A DNA stretch of 64,000 nt from Echinococcus granulosus (Eukaryota > Platyhelminthes > Cestoda > Cyclophyllidea > Taeniidae): positions 11,897 to 75,896 of the forward strand of contig NW_020170473.1 of NCBI RefSeq assembly GCF_000524195.1. The letters are read 5' to 3'. Under the pieces are notes generated by a model, which searched no databases, was not told the DNA's origin, and saw only the letters and a program-made list of their open reading frames with translations. Numbering within the stretch: position 1 is the first letter of the stretch; every line of letters begins with the position of its first letter. Below, piece by piece: positions 63,062-64,000 of this stretch. A program made the position numbers and the translations under genes.

Positions 63062-64000
63062 CTGTAGAAAAAAAGCTGTTTAGCAGTCAAACCGCGCTGT
63101 TCCAAATACCTTCAGTCGACACCTTGCCTTCTTCGCGTGCACACACTTCCAACAGGTACAGGTGAATATTTTACGCTGACTAGAAATGACAATTCTTGGT
63201 AAAAAATTGCGACTATGAAGAAATACTCTTTGTGGAAACACGGACATTTCTCATATTTCCTTCAAACAAGTGTCATTGCTACATTTGACTGACCCAGAAT
63301 GTGCACTTCCCATAGAGCGCGGTTCAAACTGCCACTTTACCACCGTAATTTAAATCGTGTCATCATTTATCTGCGAACAATGACCACCATCTCCTAAAAT
63401 CCCTATATAAAACGATATGCACACACACACACACCATAGAGACGTGGATTACGACAACACACTACCCATTAAAACAAATCATCTGATTTGAGATGACAAC
63501 AATGTTGTTTCATGGATATGATGAACGAGAATACCTTCTCCATTTTGTTCTAGAATTAATTGATAATTGCCTGGCAGAAGTATTGCCAAATCCAACCTGA
63601 TTCTTTTCCCATTAGCTACCATTTGCTTATTTTTATTGCATCCCCATCTCTCGTACAGAAAAAAAAGCAAAAGAGATCTTCCACTTAGCGACCTGATAAA
63701 CTTAAAACAAATATAGGCTCGCAATCTTCTAAGTGAGAGAGGGAAAGGAATAACTGAAAGTTTTTTCGGGCAGCAAGTCAGCCAGTCTATAATCGGATTG
63801 GCAGAAACAAGAACCGGGACTGAGTAACTAACACGGTGGCCGTAAGTGAAACCGTGGCTACCTAGGAGTAAGAACCCCGCAGAATGCAAGTCTAGAATGG
63901 TCACTTTCACTACCCTTACAATAAAAAGGAATTGAGCAATTGATAAAACTATTGCTCCAAAAACTTTCTTTTAAATATACAAAAATGCAGCCAGAAAACG
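63062..64000. other. Right edge without a supported gene
   Basis: A (CA)n-like run of about 14 nt lies at 63,421-63,434. A 143-codon minus frame at 63,479-63,910 has no clear splice partner or domain, and I do not call it. Nothing else is recognised. Confidence 0.4.

Noticed and set aside
63479..63910. 143-codon minus-strand frame at the right edge
   Set aside because: No domain, no strong splice partner, and the needed donor would cut it in another phase.

Overview
This 64 kb window looks like an animal nuclear genome. Its genes are split into many GT-AG exons. Exons are clearly richer in G+C than the A+T-rich introns, several exons are only 24-52 nt long, and one gene builds an extracellular laminin-G/EGF protein. 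Intron style, microexons and low repeat content suggest a flatworm, perhaps a tapeworm. That is an impression; no marker in the window proves it. I built the gene models by hand by matching open frames, splice sites and intron phases. No alignment or transcript was available.

Left part, plus strand (1-12.2 kb): the 3' part of one multi-exon gene, about 765 codons in the window. It encodes a mostly disordered, acidic, Ser/Pro/Thr-rich protein that ends in a hydrophobic membrane segment. I do not recognise the family. From 12.2 to 16.9 kb lies an apparently non-coding gap between two convergent genes, with a few repeat-like segments.

Centre, minus strand (58,986 down to 16,869): one large gene of about 34 exons and roughly 3,000 residues. 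From the N terminus it encodes a signal peptide, several laminin-G (LNS) domains, one divergent EGF, two more laminin-G domains, an array of more than 20 EGF repeats, a laminin-G domain, one EGF, a last laminin-G domain, a Gly-rich stalk, one transmembrane helix with a Cys-rich inner flank, and then a cytoplasmic WD40 beta-propeller that ends in a Gly-rich tail. The ectodomain belongs to the neurexin/axotactin/CASPR superfamily by layout. Every junction from the first laminin-G exons to the stop codon agrees in phase, including a 47-nt exon joining the membrane exon to the WD40 exons. The WD40 part is therefore most simply the intracellular half of the same receptor, which is the main discovery here. 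The EGF array holds a 100-N assembly gap, with two apparent single-base errors beside it.

Right part (60-63.1 kb): weaker evidence for exons of another minus-strand gene upstream of the receptor. Decayed non-LTR retrotransposon fragments lie in receptor introns at about 18.0 and 38.7 kb.

Inferred function: the receptor would display laminin-G/EGF modules for cell adhesion or synapse-like contact and carry a scaffold propeller inside the cell. The two main genes converge and show no operon-like link.
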